DNA from: an uncultured Massilia sp.
GTDB taxonomy: Bacteria > Pseudomonadota > Gammaproteobacteria > Burkholderiales > Burkholderiaceae
Length of the DNA: 14,236 nucleotides
Direction of reading: 5' to 3'
Assembly (NCBI GenBank): GCA_946886065.1
Contig: CAMPHU010000114.1
Location: 1-14,236, forward strand
In this document: positions 1 through 6,526 of the stretch, piece by piece
Layout: every line of letters begins with the position of its first letter
Numbering within the stretch: the stretch's first letter is position 1
Notes under the pieces: generated by a model
The model's database searches: none
What the model was told of the DNA's origin: nothing
The model's input: the letters and a program-made list of their open reading frames with translations, nothing else
Made by a program: the position numbers and the translations under genes

Positions 1-338
1 GCGATCAGCTTGCGGTCGCGCGGGCGGGTGATGCGGAAGGTGATGTCGCCGCCGTATTTATTGAAGTCCATGACGCCGACTTCGAACAGGAGTTCGTCAC
101 GGGCGTGGGCTTCGGCGCGGTAGGTGGTGGCGAGGTCGGTGACGATGATGCCGGTGCCGTCGCGCTCGGTTTCGGGTACGCCGAATTCGAACAGGAAGCG
201 CGCCCGCGCCTCGGAAATCATCGAGATCATCGAGTCGTTGCCGAGGTGGTTGGCGGCGTTGATGTCGGTGACCCTCACGGTCAGCGGCGTCGAATAATAG
301 AACTGGTCTTCGGGGAAGTTGAGTTGTAAGCGTGCCAT
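1..338 (-). CDS. Acyl-CoA thioesterase-like hotdog-fold protein, 3' part missing
   Basis: The first 112 residues are visible; the gene runs off the left edge. The protein starts MARLQLNFPEDQFYYS, then shows the 4HBT-type pattern V-R-V-T-D-I-N-A-A-N-H-L-G-N (about residues 21-34) followed by a helix rich in small residues and ending EARARFLFEFG. This matches the hotdog thioesterase layout, in which an Asp and an Asn/His-Gly-Asn cluster lie before the long central helix. The family hydrolyses acyl-CoA or related thioesters in the cytoplasm; the substrate cannot be told from this part. No signal peptide is seen. The start lies 15 bp after the stop of the upstream sugar dehydrogenase gene, so the two are probably co-transcribed. 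The ribosome site is weak (TTAAGAA). Family call is fairly sure, substrate unknown. Confidence 0.8.
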   Translation of the reverse strand, partial: MARLQLNFPEDQFYYSTPLTVRVTDINAANHLGNDSMISMISEARARFLFEFGVPETERDGTGIIVTDLATTYRAEAHARDELLFEVGVMDFNKYGGDITFRITRPRDRKLI

Positions 339-353
339 TTCTTAATTCTAACT

Positions 354-1832
354 CTACGGCGGGGCATTCCGCCCGATTTTATAGATCGTCCCGGTATCCG
401 CCAGCAGGTAGAGCTCGCCTTCCGCGTCCTGCCCGAAGGAGATGACTCGTCCGATGTCGGGAATGTTCCAGTCGCGCTGCTCGACGATGCCGGCGCCTGT
501 CGCGAAAAAGCTCTTCAGGAAGCCCGCGCAGAAATCCGAATAGAAATAGCGCCCGGCCAGCTCTGGCAGGGCGCGCCCGCGGTAGACGTAGCCGCCGGTG
601 ATCGAGCAGCCGTTGACGGCGTTGCTGCCGTGATCATATTCGAAGGAAGGCAGGGTGAGGCCGGCCTGGCTGCAGGTGCTCGCGTTGTAGCATTGGGTGC
701 CTTCCATCACGTTCCAGCCATAGTTCTGTCCGCCCTGGCGGGCGTCGACGATATTGACTTCCTCGCGCCGCGCCTGGCCCACGTCGGCCACGTAGAGCTG
801 GTTGCCGTCGAAGGCGAAGCGCCACGGATTGCGCAGGCCGTAGGCCCAGATCTCGGGACGCCGGCCGGCCATGTTCACGAAGGGATTGTTGCCCGGGATC
901 GCATAGCTTTCGGCCGGGACGGAAGACGAAACATCGATGCGCAGCAGCTTGCCCAGCAGCGAGTTCAGGTTCTGGGCATTGCCCTGCGGGTCGCCAGCGC
1001 CGCCGCCGTCGCCCGGCGCCACATACAGGTAGCCATCCGGGCCGAAGGCCGCCATGCCGCCGAAATGGTTGGTGAAGTTGGGATGCGGAATGCTCAGGAT
1101 CTGCAGGCCGGAGGTGGCGTCCGCGATGTTGGGGTTGAGGCCGGCCGTGAAGCGTTCGACGACGATATTGCGTTGCAGGTCGGTGTAGTACAGGTAGACA
1201 TAGCCGTTGCGCGCATACTGCGGGTCGAAGGCCAGCGACAGCAGGCCGCCTTCGCCCTCCGTGAACACGCGTGCGCTGAGGTCGAGGAAGGGCGTGCTCA
1301 GCACCGCGCCGTTCTGGATGATGCGCACCCGTCCCGCGCGCTCGGTGACGAACAGGCGCGTGTCGCCCGGCGGGGCGCCCAGCCAGGTGGGGCTGTCGAG
1401 ATTGACGGCGACGGTGGACAGGGCGAGCGTGAGCGTGCTGCTGCCGTAGGCCACGGCGGCGCTGGCGGTGGCGCCTGCGTTGACGACAACGCTTTGCGAT
1501 GCGGGCGCGGGCGTGTAGGTGGTGTTGCCGCTGGTGACCGCCGTCGCGGCCAGGTTGTAGCTGCCTGGCGCGAGTCCGGTCAGGGTTTGGGTCTGGGTCA
1601 GGTCTTGCAGGAAATTATTAGGGCCGGTGACGCGCATCGCGGCATTGACGCCGGACGGCAGCCCGGTGGCGGTCACCGTCAGCGCGCCCGTGGTGGCGCC
1701 CGGCGGCGTCCCTGGCCCTGGCGTGCCCGCACTGCCGCCGCCTCCGCCGCAGGCGCTCAGCGCCGCCAGGCACAGGAACAGCAAGGGCATCCACGACAGC
1801 AGCATCCACTTCCGCAGGTGTTCGAGCAGCAT
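354..1832 (-). CDS. PQQ-dependent sugar dehydrogenase, lipoprotein (GSDH domain)
   Basis: 492 residues. The leader ends in lipobox L-S-A-C with lipidation Cys28, so the protein should be membrane-anchored and face the periplasm. A Gly/Pro/Thr linker follows (about 29-49), then a small beta-sandwich-like domain (about 50-135, with T-G-L-A-P-G-S-Y), then a GSDH-type six-bladed propeller (about 140-490). Family hallmarks are E-G-G-L-L-S-L-A-F-D-P (194-204), His256 in N-H-F-G-G followed by F-G-P-D-G-Y-L-Y and P-G-D-G-G, Y-G-L-R-N-P-W-R (331-338) and N-Y-G-W (370-373). His256 is the expected catalytic base by analogy with soluble glucose dehydrogenase. Characterised members oxidise sugars using PQQ and Ca2+; the substrate here is unknown. 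The start at 1832 is chosen because GGAGG lies 5 nt upstream and it yields an intact lipoprotein leader; the frame stays open much further upstream, but only across the next gene. Cys381, 387, 409 and 435 could form disulfides. Confidence 0.9.
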   Translation of the reverse strand: MLLEHLRKWMLLSWMPLLFLCLAALSACGGGGGSAGTPGPGTPPGATTGALTVTATGLPSGVNAAMRVTGPNNFLQDLTQTQTLTGLAPGSYNLAATAVTSGNTTYTPAPASQSVVVNAGATASAAVAYGSSTLTLALSTVAVNLDSPTWLGAPPGDTRLFVTERAGRVRIIQNGAVLSTPFLDLSARVFTEGEGGLLSLAFDPQYARNGYVYLYYTDLQRNIVVERFTAGLNPNIADATSGLQILSIPHPNFTNHFGGMAAFGPDGYLYVAPGDGGGAGDPQGNAQNLNSLLGKLLRIDVSSSVPAESYAIPGNNPFVNMAGRRPEIWAYGLRNPWRFAFDGNQLYVADVGQARREEVNIVDARQGGQNYGWNVMEGTQCYNASTCSQAGLTLPSFEYDHGSNAVNGCSITGGYVYRGRALPELAGRYFYSDFCAGFLKSFFATGAGIVEQRDWNIPDIGRVISFGQDAEGELYLLADTGTIYKIGRNAPP

Positions 1833-1990
1833 GTCCGCCTCCGTTGCCGAAGAATTCGCTGACATCATTGTGCCAGTGAATGGGCAGCGCCGCGCCTTGC
1901 ACGCGGCGAAGCGTGCGGAAAGTGTAGCGGGCCTTGCGTGGCGGGCCGTTTGACGCACGTCGAGCCGGAAGCGGGCACTCGATACCAGCG

Positions 1991-2009
1991 GCGTGGTCGT
2001 TCGCCACGC
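1991..2009 (-). terminator. Weak hairpin downstream of the M20 peptidase gene
   Basis: A perfect 6-bp stem GCGTGG/CCACGC with a 7-nt loop lies 12 bp past the stop of the M20 peptidase gene, inside the 188-bp gap before the lipoprotein sugar dehydrogenase gene. There is no T-run after it on the minus strand, so it is at best a weak or Rho-assisted stop. The rest of the gap (1833-1990) shows no convincing promoter; a TACACT hexamer has no partner -35. Whether the two downstream genes have their own promoter is not settled. Confidence 0.2.
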
Positions 2010-2020
2010 TCCGCCTGCGC

Positions 2021-3319
2021 TCAGCGGGTCAGGCGATAGATCAGGAGGGCGGTGCGGATCGCGGCGCGCTCGATCGACGCCAGCTCCACCCGCTCGGCCG
2101 GCGAGTGCGCGCCGGCGCCGCTGGCGCCCAGGCCGTCCAGGCTGTCGACATAGGGCGCGACGAACTGGATGTCGCCCGCGCCGCGCGCAGTGGCCGGCAG
2201 GGCCGCGATCGAACCCAGTCCGGCATCGCTGCTGGCTTGGGAATACAGGTCCAGCAGCTTGAGATTGCCGGGCGTGACGGCCATCGGCGGATACGAATCG
2301 CGGAAGCTGATGGTGGCGCTCGCGCCGGGCAGGCTTTGCCCAACGATCTCGCGCATCTTCGCCTGCGCGCGGTCGCGCTGGGCGTAGTCGAGGTAGCGCA
2401 GGTCGCTCTTGATGGTGACGGTGTTGGCGATGACGTTGGTCTTGCCGGCCGCGGTGCCGCCGGCCTTGGCCTCGTCGTAGGCCACATCGGTGCCGCCCAG
2501 GATCACGCCCGGGTTGAAGGTCAGGCCCGGCTCCACGACTTGCCGCCTGAAGCCGTCCAGGATACGCGCCGCTTCGTACACGGCGCCAAAGCCGCCGGGA
2601 CCGAACACGCCTTGCGAGTGACCCTGGCGCGCCTTGACCTCCAGGTCGAAGGAGGCGGTGGCGCGGCGGCCGACGGTGGCGGTGGCCTGGCCCTGGTCGG
2701 TGACGGTGCCCTCGAAACCGAGGGCGATGTCGCTGCGCTTGGCCAGCTCGACCATGTCGCGGCGCGATACCGAGCGCGGTTCGCCCGCGTCTTCCTCGTC
2801 GCCGGTAAACATCACGGTGATCCGCGTATTGCCGAGCGCGCCCACGCGGTGCAGGGCGCGCAGGGCCGCGACGACGACGACGTTGCCGCCTTTCATGTCG
2901 CCGACACCCTGGCCGCGCGCATACTCTCCCTCGCGTTCCCACAGCGGGCCGGGCGCATCCGGCTCGAACACGGTGTCCAGATGGCCGAGCAGCAGCAGGC
3001 GCTTGCCCTGCTTGCCTTCGCTCAGCGCCACCAGGTGGCCCGCGCGCCGCATGTCTGCCGGCATATCGAGCCAGGCGGTGCGCATGCCGATCTGCTCGAA
3101 TTCCTTGGCGAACACTTCGCCTACCGCGCGCACGCCGGCCACATTCATGGTGCCGCTGTTGATGCGCGCGCTGCGCTCGAGCAGCCCAAGGGCTTCTCCA
3201 GACCAGGCGCGCACCTCGGCGACGATGCGGTGTTCGGTGGGGTTCAGTTCCGCGGCGCGGACCGGCAGGGCGAGGACGGCCGCCGCCAGTGCCAGCGTCA
3301 ATACAGGCTTGCGTTGCAT
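2021..3319 (-). CDS. Secreted M20-family metallopeptidase (carboxypeptidase G2-like)
   Basis: 432 residues. A Sec signal peptide (hydrophobic stretch about 6-20, likely cleavage after Ala22, V-R-A) sends the protein to the periplasm. M20 metal-site motifs are in order: G-H-L-D-T-V with His113 and Asp115; G-D-M-K-G-G with bridging Asp141; G-D-E-E with Glu175 (catalytic base) and Glu176; F-E-G with Glu203; and the late His405 in A-H-S-P. The lid/dimerisation domain lies between, with Q-G-H-S-Q-G around His234. The spacing is very close to carboxypeptidase G2, which removes C-terminal Glu from folates and peptides; the actual substrate here is not known. The start at 3319 is preceded by GGGAAG. 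The gene follows the 99-residue lipoprotein gene after 60 bp and is probably read with it. All expected metal ligands are present, so activity is likely. Confidence 0.92.
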   Translation of the reverse strand: MQRKPVLTLALAAAVLALPVRAAELNPTEHRIVAEVRAWSGEALGLLERSARINSGTMNVAGVRAVGEVFAKEFEQIGMRTAWLDMPADMRRAGHLVALSEGKQGKRLLLLGHLDTVFEPDAPGPLWEREGEYARGQGVGDMKGGNVVVVAALRALHRVGALGNTRITVMFTGDEEDAGEPRSVSRRDMVELAKRSDIALGFEGTVTDQGQATATVGRRATASFDLEVKARQGHSQGVFGPGGFGAVYEAARILDGFRRQVVEPGLTFNPGVILGGTDVAYDEAKAGGTAAGKTNVIANTVTIKSDLRYLDYAQRDRAQAKMREIVGQSLPGASATISFRDSYPPMAVTPGNLKLLDLYSQASSDAGLGSIAALPATARGAGDIQFVAPYVDSLDGLGASGAGAHSPAERVELASIERAAIRTALLIYRLTR

Positions 3320-3378
3320 ATCGCTTCCCGGACGAGGATGAGAATACGCAACTTTACTACGAACAAGTGACGCTGGCG

Positions 3379-3678
3379 CTAGGGCAAGGCAGGCGCGCGG
3401 GTGCGGGTCTTGCTCACCACACCGGACGGGTCGAGCAGGATCACGAATTCAGCGAAGCGCCCGCCGCCGGCCGGCGACTGGTAGACCCAGGCCTCGTAGC
3501 CGCTGTCGAAGCGCACGCTCCTGGTGGCGCCGAAGGCGGCGATCAGTTCCGCTTTGGTCGTGCGGCCAGGCAAAACGGTCTGGCTCAGGCGTTCGAGCGG
3601 CGCCTGGGTGCCGGGCGGCACCGGCTGGCTGGCGCAGCCGGCCAATACCAGCGCACACAGCGGCAGGCGGATCTTCAT
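3379..3678 (-). CDS. Small lipoprotein, possibly SmpA/BamE-like
   Basis: 99 residues. The short leader has a clear lipobox L-A-G-C with lipidated Cys15, so this is a lipoprotein, probably in the outer membrane because Ala rather than Asp follows the Cys. The mature part contains G-R-T-T-K-A-E-L-I-A-A-F-G (38-50), then G-Y-E-A-W-V-Y (60-66) and a strand F-A-E-F-V-I-L-L-D. The order 'turn + helix + FG, then a Trp/Tyr strand' resembles the small alpha/beta fold of SmpA/OmlA (BamE) lipoproteins, but the likeness is weak and the usual BamE context is absent, so function stays open. Its ATG overlaps the stop of the upstream gene as ATGA, which suggests coupled translation with the unknown exported protein and perhaps a shared role. 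Confidence 0.85.
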   Translation of the reverse strand: MKIRLPLCALVLAGCASQPVPPGTQAPLERLSQTVLPGRTTKAELIAAFGATRSVRFDSGYEAWVYQSPAGGGRFAEFVILLDPSGVVSKTRTRAPALP

Positions 3679-4514
3679 GGCGTCTCCTGTGGCGGAGCGG
3701 TCATGTATTCGAACTCGACCAGCGTATCGTCAGGCCAGGAACGGTCCCAGATCGGCACATAGTAAGTGCGGTCGAGCATCACCTGGCAGTCGCAGTATTC
3801 GAGCTCGGCGGGTGTCTGCTCGCCGCCGGCATAGAGCATGCGGAAGGGCAGGGTTTCCACGCGCTCGCCGGCGCGCAGGGTCACGGAGAACACGGGCCGC
3901 TCGCTGAAGAACAGGTAATTGCCGTCCGGGCTGTTGCACACCCCTTCGGGTGTGTCGAGGACGTTCGAGATCCAGCCGAACAGGGGCGAACTGTTGGAAA
4001 CCAGGCCCGCTTCCTTGCCGACCAGGCATTCCAGGCGCAGGTCGCCCAGGCGGCGCTTGCCCGCAGGCACGCCGGGCGACTGGATCAGGGCGCGCCAGGT
4101 CATGCTGGTGGTCTTGCGGTTGGCGAGCACGGCCGCATCCTCGCGCAGCGCGGTTTCATTACGCGGCAGCACGAAGGTGTTGTCCTCGCTGACCGTCACC
4201 GGCACGCTGACGCTGTCGCCCGCGATACGCAAGGTGATGCCGCGCATGTCAACCGTGCGCGAGCGCGGGAGCAACTGGAAGCGCAGGCTGGCCTGGGGCG
4301 CCAGCGCGTGCTCGCGCTCGAAGCGCTCCATGCCGCGAATCATTTTTCTGTAGGATTTGTCGACCGGGTCGCGGGTCGACCTGACAGTGACGGTGCTGGG
4401 GCTTTGGCCCGCCTCGCCGGAAGGTCCGGCTGCCATGGCAAGCGCAGGAAAGCCGATGGGACCGGCCAGGACAGCCAGTCCCAGGAGAGCGACGCGGAGC
4501 AGTTTCCGCGCCAT
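3675..4514 (-). CDS. Exported protein of unknown function
   Basis: 279 residues; I do not recognise the family. A signal peptide is clear: M-A-R-K-L-L-R, a hydrophobic core to about residue 25, then A-L-A-M-A with likely cleavage after Ala28. The mature protein has no membrane segment. A charged helical stretch (about 50-72) is followed by mostly beta-like sequence, including V-P-V-T-V-S-E-D-N-T-F-V-L-P-R-N (104-119), F-G-W-I-S-N-V-L-D-T-P (179-189) and Y-Y-V-P-I-W-D-R-S-W (251-260). Four Cys (163, 193, 241, 243), the last two as Cys-Asp-Cys, could form disulfides after export. Codon use matches neighbours. The start lies 5 bp after the stop of the MepK-like gene with only a poor ribosome site, so translation may depend on upstream ribosomes; its stop overlaps the next start. 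The context suggests an envelope role, nothing more specific. Confidence 0.85.
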   Translation of the reverse strand: MARKLLRVALLGLAVLAGPIGFPALAMAAGPSGEAGQSPSTVTVRSTRDPVDKSYRKMIRGMERFEREHALAPQASLRFQLLPRSRTVDMRGITLRIAGDSVSVPVTVSEDNTFVLPRNETALREDAAVLANRKTTSMTWRALIQSPGVPAGKRRLGDLRLECLVGKEAGLVSNSSPLFGWISNVLDTPEGVCNSPDGNYLFFSERPVFSVTLRAGERVETLPFRMLYAGGEQTPAELEYCDCQVMLDRTYYVPIWDRSWPDDTLVEFEYMTAPPQETP

Positions 4515-4519
4515 GGCGA

Positions 4520-5059
4520 TTACCAGTAACGGACCCGGCCAGTGTCCATGTGGACGAACTGGGAGTCGGGGTAGTAGCCGACACCGCCGCCCTTCAGGGA
4601 CATCGCGGCCTTGTGCAGGGTCTTGAGATCCTTGCCGGGCAGGCGGATATCGATCGCCTTGCCGTCCATGTGCATGCTGCGCTTCGCCACGCCATTGCTG
4701 TTGGCGTGCAGCTTGGCGTTCGATTCCGGCGAACGGTAGCCCGAGATGATATGCAGCTCCTTGCCGTTGCCGAGCTTGCCATTCACCTCGTCGAGCAGCA
4801 GCAGCAATTGCGGATCCATCTCGGCGATCTTGTTGTTGCGGTGATCGCGCAGGACCTTGTTGAGGTCCTTCAGCCCTTCCGGAATGAACTGGCCCTCGGC
4901 CCAGAACACGGTGCGCACCGACTCGCCAGTGTGCGTGTTATACAGGCGCAAAGTACGTTCGCCGGGGGCGGCTTGTGCTGTTTTGGCAAGTGCTGGGATG
5001 CTGAGGGTGGGGGCTGCGAGGAGGAGGGAACTTTTGAGGAAGGCTCGGCGTTGCATCAT
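4520..5059 (-). CDS. DUF882/YcbK-family murein endopeptidase (MepK-like, M15), Tat-exported
   Basis: 179 residues, close to the usual 180-190. The N-terminus has a twin-arginine leader (Q-R-R-A-F-L-K, Arg4-Arg5, then a hydrophobic stretch and likely cleavage A-Q-A after Ala30). The M15-type zinc site is complete: S-G-Y-R-S (106-110), S-M-H-M-D-G-K-A-I-D with His130 and Asp137, and F-V-H-M-D with His170. The family includes E. coli MepK (YcbK), a Tat-exported endopeptidase that cuts peptide cross-links in peptidoglycan. Activity on murein is therefore likely but inferred. The double ATG leaves two possible starts 3 nt apart; an AGGAT-like site precedes them. It is the first gene of a tightly spaced leftward unit with the unknown exported protein and the lipoprotein, and a TATGAT box lies upstream. 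Confidence 0.9.
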   Translation of the reverse strand: MMQRRAFLKSSLLLAAPTLSIPALAKTAQAAPGERTLRLYNTHTGESVRTVFWAEGQFIPEGLKDLNKVLRDHRNNKIAEMDPQLLLLLDEVNGKLGNGKELHIISGYRSPESNAKLHANSNGVAKRSMHMDGKAIDIRLPGKDLKTLHKAAMSLKGGGVGYYPDSQFVHMDTGRVRYW

Positions 5060-5097
5060 CGGAGTAGGATCCTTGTGGTGGTTCGCTGAAGGAGTCC

Positions 5098-5103
5098 ATC
5101 ATA
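5098..5103 (-). promoter_or_regulatory. Candidate -10 box for the MepK-like operon
   Basis: On the minus strand TATGAT (5 of 6 to TATAAT) lies about 40 nt upstream of the first ATG, giving a predicted leader of about 30 nt. No good -35 hexamer is found at 16-18 nt, so this is a single-box candidate. It sits in the 137-bp divergent region shared with the plus-strand aldose dehydrogenase gene, for which I see no convincing promoter. Confidence 0.35.
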
Positions 5104-5196
5104 CGCTGCTTGTGCTGAACGTGCAGACAAAATGAAGCAAAATGCGGCAAATAGGCTACGATGTTAACGCTTTGACCAATTTTCCGGGAGATCCGC

Positions 5197-6369
5197 ATGC
5201 CGAGTATTGAACGATTCTCAACATGGCGGGCAGTACTGGCCGCCGCCGCACTGGCGGGCGCTGCGCAAGCCGCCCACGCCCAGGTGGAAGCGGTCGACCA
5301 GCCGCCTGCCGCCAAGGGCTGGAAAATGGAGACCGTGGCCGACGATTTGCCGCAGCCATGGGGCATGGCCTGGCTGCCCGACGGCCGCATCCTGGTCACC
5401 GGCAAGCAAGGCACGCTGCATCTGCTGAGCGGCAAGCAGCGCACGGCGATTCCGATCGAAGGCCTGCCGCAGCTGTTCACGGGCGGGCAGGGCGGCCTGC
5501 TCGACATCGCGCTGCATCCGGGCGACAAGACCAATCCGCGTGTTTACATGACCCTGGCCAGCGGCACCGACGGCGAGAACCGGACCGTGCTGGTGCAGGG
5601 CGTCTTCGACGGCAAGCGGGTGCACGGCGTGAAGACCCTGTTCAGCGTGACGCCCGCCAAGAGCGGCGGCCAGCACTTCGGTTCGCGCCTGGCGTGGATG
5701 AGGGACGGCAGCTTGTTGATGAGCATCGGCGACGGCGGCAATCCGCCCCAGCGCGTGGGCAGCATGCTGGCGCGCGAGCAGGCCCAGAACCTGGGCAGCC
5801 ACCACGGCGCCATCCTGCGCCTCACGGCCGAGGGCAAGCCGGCGCCCGGCAATCCCCTCGCCGGCCGGCAGGGCGCGCTGCCGGAGATCTGGAGCTACGG
5901 CCACCGCAACATCCAGGGCCTGGCGGTCGATCCGGCTTCGGGCCGGGTCTGGGCCAGCGAGCACGGCCCGCGCGGCGGCGACGAAATCAACCTGGTCGAA
6001 GGCGGCAAGAACTACGGCTGGCCGCTGCAGAGCTATGGCCTGGACTACAAGACCCGCGAGCCGGTCGGCATGAAGGTGGTGCCGGGCATGGTGCAGCCGG
6101 TGGTGGTGTGGGTGCCGTCGCCCGCGCCCTCGGGCCTGGTGGTCTACACCGGCAAGGCCTTCCCGCAATGGCAGGGCAGCCTGTTCAGCGGCAGCCTGGC
6201 GGGCGAAGACATCCGCCGCGTGGCGCTCGACGCCCAGGGCAAGGTCACCGGGCAGGAAAAGCTCGAGATCGGCAAGCGCGTGCGCGACGTGCGCCAGGGG
6301 CCGGACGGCTACCTGTATGCGCTGACCGACGAGAGCAAGGGCAAGCTGCTGCGCATCGTCCCGCAATGA
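5197..6369 (+). CDS. PQQ-dependent aldose sugar dehydrogenase, periplasmic (YliI/Asd-like)
   Basis: 390 residues. A Sec signal peptide with hydrophobic core about 12-24 ends A-H-A with likely cleavage after Ala28. The mature part is a complete GSDH propeller: L-P-Q-P-W-G-M-A-W-L-P-D-G (51-63), G-G-Q-G-G-L-L-D-I-A (96-105), the catalytic-type His160 in G-G-Q-H-F-G-S-R, then D-G-S-L-L-M-S-I-G-D-G-G, Y-G-H-R-N-I-Q-G-L, H-G-P-R-G-G-D-E-I-N, N-Y-G-W-P, and the late Q-G-P-D-G-Y-L-Y. This arrangement matches the E. coli YliI type, which oxidises aldoses to lactones in the periplasm using PQQ and passes electrons to the respiratory chain. The start is supported by GGGAG 6 nt upstream. It appears to be a single-gene unit closed by the terminator at 6401-6431. 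It is distinct from the lipoprotein dehydrogenase at the left: no lipobox and no N-terminal extra domain. Confidence 0.93.
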   Translation: MPSIERFSTWRAVLAAAALAGAAQAAHAQVEAVDQPPAAKGWKMETVADDLPQPWGMAWLPDGRILVTGKQGTLHLLSGKQRTAIPIEGLPQLFTGGQGGLLDIALHPGDKTNPRVYMTLASGTDGENRTVLVQGVFDGKRVHGVKTLFSVTPAKSGGQHFGSRLAWMRDGSLLMSIGDGGNPPQRVGSMLAREQAQNLGSHHGAILRLTAEGKPAPGNPLAGRQGALPEIWSYGHRNIQGLAVDPASGRVWASEHGPRGGDEINLVEGGKNYGWPLQSYGLDYKTREPVGMKVVPGMVQPVVVWVPSPAPSGLVVYTGKAFPQWQGSLFSGSLAGEDIRRVALDAQGKVTGQEKLEIGKRVRDVRQGPDGYLYALTDESKGKLLRIVPQ

Positions 6370-6400
6370 GCCCCCGCGGTCACCGCCTGGCTGAATGCGA

Positions 6401-6431
6401 AGCGCATGGAGTTTCCTCCATGCGCTTTTTT
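6401..6431 (+). terminator. Intrinsic terminator of the aldose dehydrogenase gene
   Basis: A perfect 11-bp stem (arm AGCGCATGGAG at 6401-6411, partner 6416-6426), a 4-nt loop TTTC, and a T-run through 6431. It begins 31 bp after the stop codon. This is the strongest terminator in the window. Confidence 0.92.
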
Positions 6432-6433
6432 CT

Positions 6434-6462
6434 TTGTTGTCAGACTGAAAACTGCCTAGAAT
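6434..6462 (+). promoter_or_regulatory. Sigma70-type promoter of the M16 protease gene
   Basis: TTGTTG (6434-6439), a 17-bp spacer and TAGAAT (6457-6462; 5 of 6 to consensus) lie directly behind the terminator. The predicted transcript start near 6469 gives a leader of roughly 58 nt to the ATG at 6527. It also argues against the in-frame ATG at 6461, which falls inside the -10 box. Confidence 0.7.
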
Positions 6463-6526
6463 GCCGGAGCCGCGCTTGAATGCGCCGGCCTTTCCTTTTC
6501 CGTCCTTCCCCCTTTGGAGGAGCAGT

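Noticed and set aside
1865..1875. Possible sigma54 -24 element (TGGCAC on the minus strand) before the lipoprotein dehydrogenase gene
   Set aside because: The required TTGC-type -12 element is absent at the right spacing (TGTC is found instead).
1833..2942. In-frame upstream extension of the lipoprotein sugar dehydrogenase frame to 862 codons
   Set aside because: The extension overlaps the M20 peptidase gene in another frame, is Arg/Pro-rich with no domain, and the ATG at 1832 has a good ribosome site and an intact lipoprotein leader.
1934..3370. Long plus-strand open frame (478 codons) opposite the M20 peptidase gene
   Set aside because: Antisense shadow of a gene with complete catalytic motifs; composition is Ala/Gly/Arg-rich with no recognisable domain.
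6461..6526. Earlier ATG for the M16 protease
   Set aside because: It lies inside the predicted -10 box, lacks a ribosome site and would place 22 residues before a normal signal peptide.
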